From Adiantum capillus-veneris (lineage: Eukaryota > Streptophyta > Polypodiopsida > Polypodiales > Pteridaceae), in the NCBI GenBank assembly GCA_014529385.2, contig CM043945.1, positions 156,310,741 to 156,370,740 on the forward strand: a DNA stretch of 60,000 nucleotides. Direction: 5' to 3'. The notes under the pieces are model-generated. The model was not told the origin of the DNA. It saw nothing but the letters and a program-made list of their open reading frames with translations, and did no database searches. The translations under genes were made by a program, and so were the position numbers. This document shows positions 56,313 to 60,000 of the stretch, one piece after another; positions within the stretch are counted from its first letter, which is position 1; each line of letters starts with the position of its first letter.

Positions 56313-59190
56313 ATGCCTAATCCTGATAGCTCAAGCCAAGACATGCGTGCTATGGGCCCACGATCCGGGTCCAGCATGCTTAGCTGCTTGAAGGAAACCT
56401 TTAGTAGAGCCACTCGCTCCGAACATGGAACTAACGATATAAATGAGGGGGGTGGGGAAGTAAATTTGCCATTCATGAACCACATAGACCTTATGCTCTT
56501 AAAGAGTGTACACCTGATTACTCCATTCACTACACCCGCTGACTCTTCAGAGCTATTCCCCTCCGAGGTTATATTACGTGATGGTAGAAGCCTTGCCGAA
56601 GTACAAGAAGTTGAGTGGTATATCATCGCGGCTAGGGAAAAGGAAATTGAGAGCTTACGCAAGGCGGAGCAATGAAGAGAGTTAAAAGAGAAAGCTCCTA
56701 TGTCAACATCCTTGCTAGGAGAGCAATTGAGTGCTCCCCTATTAGCAACCACTAAGGGTCAACCCATAGAGAGCCACATTGCATCTAGTTCAAAAAAAAC
56801 CCCTCGCACCTTAATCCTAGATGGAGCATTCTTAAATGAGAACTAGGAGTACGAACTACAAACCAAAACTCTAACCGACCTATACACAGGTCACACCTAT
56901 CACGTGGGTTGGTTAGATGTCCTACAATCGACAACGGGTGCTACTAGTGTAGAGGATCAACAACAAAGAGTTTGTGAGGTCATCCATAGGGTTATTCAGC
57001 TAGAGAGATAGAACAAGGGGATCAACATGCATTCAAAGGGTCTCATGAGATTCTTGGATACAAGAAAAGCTAAACAATCAATCTTATCGCAAATGGAGAC
57101 TCCCTTTGTAAGTTTGATGGACCCTCCATATGTTGTTTTGCCAAGGGTCTCAGTGCAATCTGAGTCCACAAGTGATAGATTTACTTTTCCAAGTCTAGCT
57201 CATCTTTCCCTTGATGACACCACGGCTACCATGCCTACCCCAATGATGGCATGCCAAGAAACACGCCATAGACCTCATTTGTTAGTAAAGCACCACTACA
57301 TGGTAGCTCAATGCCTGCAATAGTACCTACAAGTGTGTACCAATCATATACACCTATAAGTCCTCGTACTTATGTAGCTCCTACCCCTCGCATTGTTTCA
57401 ACAACCTATGCTCCACAACCACAACACCTAAGATCTTATTTACATGTGACCATACCGGCTAGCATTAGCATGTCTCATCCGACGTCTGCTATGCCTAGGG
57501 CCAACATATGAACTTTGGGCCACCACATGGCACAACACCGTACCAAACATGGAACACAAGGGCTTCCTATGCGCGAAGCCCAATGCCAATAACTACTCCA
57601 CATGTAGTCTTTGGAGCACCTTCACCCACGGTGCCTGCTCACTTAGGTGACTTGGCAACATTTTCTCAAGCTATCGGTCCATCTATTGCTGAGAATATGC
57701 TTTACACGCCTGATAGAGAGCCTTGAAGTAAGGCAGTACAAATAGCCAAGCTCACACAAAAATTTAGTGGAGATGGGGATGTGAGAAAGCATATCGAAGT
57801 GTTTGAACAAATATGCGATTCTCTAGGAGAGCACAATAACTTGCATAAGAGTAATGCTTTAAGCCTAACCTTAAGTGGGAAGGCAGGGGATTGATATATA
57901 TAGAACCCTAAGGGTGGAAGAAAAACTGATTTACCCTACTCTTAGGAGATTGTTCTTGGAAGAATACATACGAGAGGGAGTGCTTTGGTATGTAGTCTCT
58001 CAACTGCAGAAAGCTCAAGGAGAGGAAGGAGAGTCGATGAGAGAATTTATTAGTTGCTTGAAGCATTTGAATTCTTGTTGTAATACAAATGAGCGCTTCA
58101 ATAATAATCAATTTCTTGATAGATTCATTAGGGGATTACGACATGAGGATATGCACAATGGCCTAGTCATTAGAGGTATCACCACTTGGGAAGTAGTCAC
58201 CACCAATGCGATCCAATTGGAGGATAATTTAATGATTCAAAGAGAAAGAGTGTCTGTTGAGACTAAATCTACTAGCTCGCAAGCATCAGGGCATCAGCCA
58301 ATGACCCTAAAGCCTATTGCTAATAAGGAGCCAAAGATATTTGAGATGACTTTAGCAGATCTCACCAAGGCCATTCAAGAGATTCTTAGAAGTATCCAAG
58401 AAGAGAGCAACAATGGTAGTCAGTATGCTATGGACTGCATAGTATCAGTGAATGCCCTACTTTTAGAGTAAAATTCAATGGGAATTGCAATGCCTGTGGG
58501 AGGTATGGTCATCAAGCTAAGGATTGCATAGTATTTAAACGCGCGATGGACAATAGACCAACCTTAGCATGGAAAGACACACCTCGAGTGCCTGCATTGA
58601 TGCCGTCCCCACCTCTTGAACAAATGTCACAACACATGGTCCCTAGGGCCCTCAATGTTGTTCAAACAACACCCTTACCACCTCCAGTGCTAGGACCGCA
58701 ACCACCACATCCGAGAATCACTTCTATGAATCAAGTGGGTTGTGAGTCATCTACTGCTTGGAAGACTGTTAGGAAGATATAGACCCTAACATTGCCTATG
58801 GGATTGATGCGCTTGAAGAAAGTCCACAATACTACATGGAGGACTATTGGGAACAAGTCAAACCTGTCTATCAAGTAGCTGCTCTTGCTGCAAGAGGCCC
58901 AAATATCAATTACACTATTAAGAGACCACCTATTCAATGCTATAGTTTGGAGGTCCACATCGTGTGGCCGAGTGTCCTATTAGGCTACAAAAGTACGCCA
59001 CACTAATGCAAACCAATCAAGCGAGCACGTCTACAATGCCGATACTCATGTAATCAATGTGGCATAGATTATTTGATTGCCCAATGTCCGAATAATCCAA
59101 ACGCGCCAAAGATCATGCCATTAAACTTGAATGAGGTTACCAAGGAGCCATCACAAAGTACACCTGTGGTACCAATAAACATACTCACAT
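56313..59190 (+). pseudogene. Gag of the last element
   Basis: The N-terminal part (56313-56675) is open and Ser/Glu-rich. The middle is Pro/Thr-rich (57100-57720). The capsid core reads KFSGDGDVRKHIEVFEQICD (57765), then YPTLRRLFLEEYIREG, SMREFISCLKHLNSCCNTN and QFLDRFIRGLRHEDMHNGLV (open 57875-58471). CCHC knuckle CNACGRYGHQAKDC is at about 58487-58530, after a frameshift. A second, damaged knuckle CNQCGIDYLIAQC lies near 59065. Stops near 56673, 56845, 57010, 57720 and 57895. No pol follows before the next LTR. Confidence 0.75.
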
Positions 59191-59462
59191 AATCGATGCT
59201 GTAAGGTCCCTCCCTAAACCCTAGAGCCATTCGGAACTTTTTCAGCCTGGAAAATAATTTAGAAAAAGAGAGTCATGCGGACAACGAGACTTTACTCTAG
59301 AACCAAAAGACAATAATATTTCGGATAAGAAATTATGTCATCCCTATATTTTTCCAAAAAGATTAAGATTATTTTTATACTTCTTCGTCAAAAACCGCGT
59401 GGGAACTGATCTAAATCGAGAATGGGAGAAAAGGGACTAACTTGATTGAAAGATAAAGTTAA

Positions 59463-59690
59463 GAGATAAGAATTAAGAAGAAAATTGGAGTCCAATAGGA
59501 ATTAAGAAGAGAATTGGGGTCCAATAGCAATTGAGAAGAGAATTGGGATCCAATAGCATTTGAGAAGAGAATTGGGGTCCAATAGGAATTAAGAAGAGAA
59601 TTGGGGTCCAATATGATTTGAGAAGAGAATTGGGGTCCAATAGGAATTGAGAAGAGAATTGGGGTCCAATAGGAATTGAGAAAAAAATAC
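59463..59690 (+). repeat. 29-bp minisatellite, ~7.7 copies
   Basis: The unit contains AAGAGAATTGGGGTCCAATA. Copies differ at one to three positions. The array ends about 12 bp before the TATA box. Confidence 0.95.
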
Positions 59691-59701
59691 CCACCATTTC
59701 C

Positions 59702-59708
59702 TATATAA
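59702..59708 (+). promoter_or_regulatory. TATA box
   Basis: TATATAA right after the minisatellite, followed by CT-rich sequence. Confidence 0.55.
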
Positions 59709-60000
59709 GCACCTCCTCTCCTTTGTAATTTCACACACATATTGCTAAGCTACTTGCATACTTGCCATGCTCAAGATTATGCTTAAGTAGATCAAGGTTT
59801 CCATTAAACCTTGCTCTTGCTCTCTCCCTCTCTTGAAGGCCAAACCCTTGAGGGTTTTGTGAAGAAGCTCCTCTCTCCTTCTTCTTCATCCTAAATCCCT
59901 TTCCTTCCTCCTTGAGCCTCACATCTCTTTAAGAAGGACTTAACCCCACTTCCCTCTTGTTTAGAGGAGGTAATCTTCATTTCTAGTAGGATTAACTAAT

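Larger units (their letters stand above)
59200..60000 (+). repeat. LTR running off the window end
   Basis: Starts TGTAAGGTCCCTCCC right after the gag text, contains a 29-bp minisatellite and a TATA box, and then CT-rich leader-like sequence. The boundary is inferred without a purine tract or partner LTR. Confidence 0.45.

Noticed and set aside
59459-59740. Repetitive open frames (PILFSIPIGPQF-like)
   Set aside because: A by-product of the 29-bp minisatellite; no protein support.

Overview
The window is plant nuclear DNA that is almost entirely transposable-element sequence. The evidence is Ty3-type LTR retrotransposons, including a Tat-lineage element carrying both a retroviral-type and an archaeal-type RNase H; primer sites for plant initiator-Met tRNA and of the Athila/Tat type; L1-like LINE remnants; and the spliced 3' end of a receptor-like cytoplasmic kinase. 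My best guess is a seed-free vascular plant such as a fern, from the style of the LINE and gag proteins and the very abundant AC/AG microsatellites. No base statistic proves this. I saw no rRNA, tRNA, CRISPR array or bacterial-type operon.

Left part (1-13.9 kb). Element A is a decayed LTR element whose 3' LTR (1558-3421) holds a 0.94 kb antisense integrase fragment with an open frame. An L1-like LINE lies on the minus strand from its poly(A) at 3426 to about 10.26 kb. Its ORF1 is split by element B (6166-9926), an LTR retrotransposon with 515/578-bp LTRs that encodes only gag and protease. The LINE frame resumes exactly across B after removal of a 5-bp target duplication. The last two exons of a kinase gene follow (10719-11134), then an unrecognised minus-strand reading frame and a decayed RNase H-integrase remnant.

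Middle part (13.9-28 kb). There are LTR and leader pieces of a family (called M here) that recurs inverted at 41.6-43.1 kb. Next is a decayed gene (16.25-18.75 kb) that looks like an RNase H-fold transposase of a group I do not recognise, convergent with an unrecognised minus-strand gene (18.5-20.6 kb). A 5'-truncated LINE, an FCP1-like HAD phosphatase pseudogene and an old damaged Tat copy (24.96-27.85 kb) complete this part.

Right part (28-60 kb). Family M lies on the minus strand: gag 28.24-31.45 kb, a leader with four ~290-bp repeats each carrying a 20-22-bp palindrome, then primer site and 5' LTR at 42.16-43.09 kb. A young 8.73-kb Tat element (32869-41599) is nested in that leader. It is flanked by ACGT, its LTRs are about 98% identical, and its gag-pol frame is unbroken by frameshifts but carries four nonsense codons. 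Beyond lie a solo-like LTR (45.0-46.1 kb), a decayed pol (48.2-50.45 kb), a chromovirus-like element with LTR, gag, protease and a mutated RT (50.5-54.8 kb), another gag element (54.8-59.2 kb), and an LTR running off the end with a 29-bp minisatellite beside its TATA box.

Nothing here works as a host pathway. The region is a layered record of nested insertions. The best candidates for novelty are the 16.25-20.6 kb transposase-like locus and the palindrome-bearing leader repeats.
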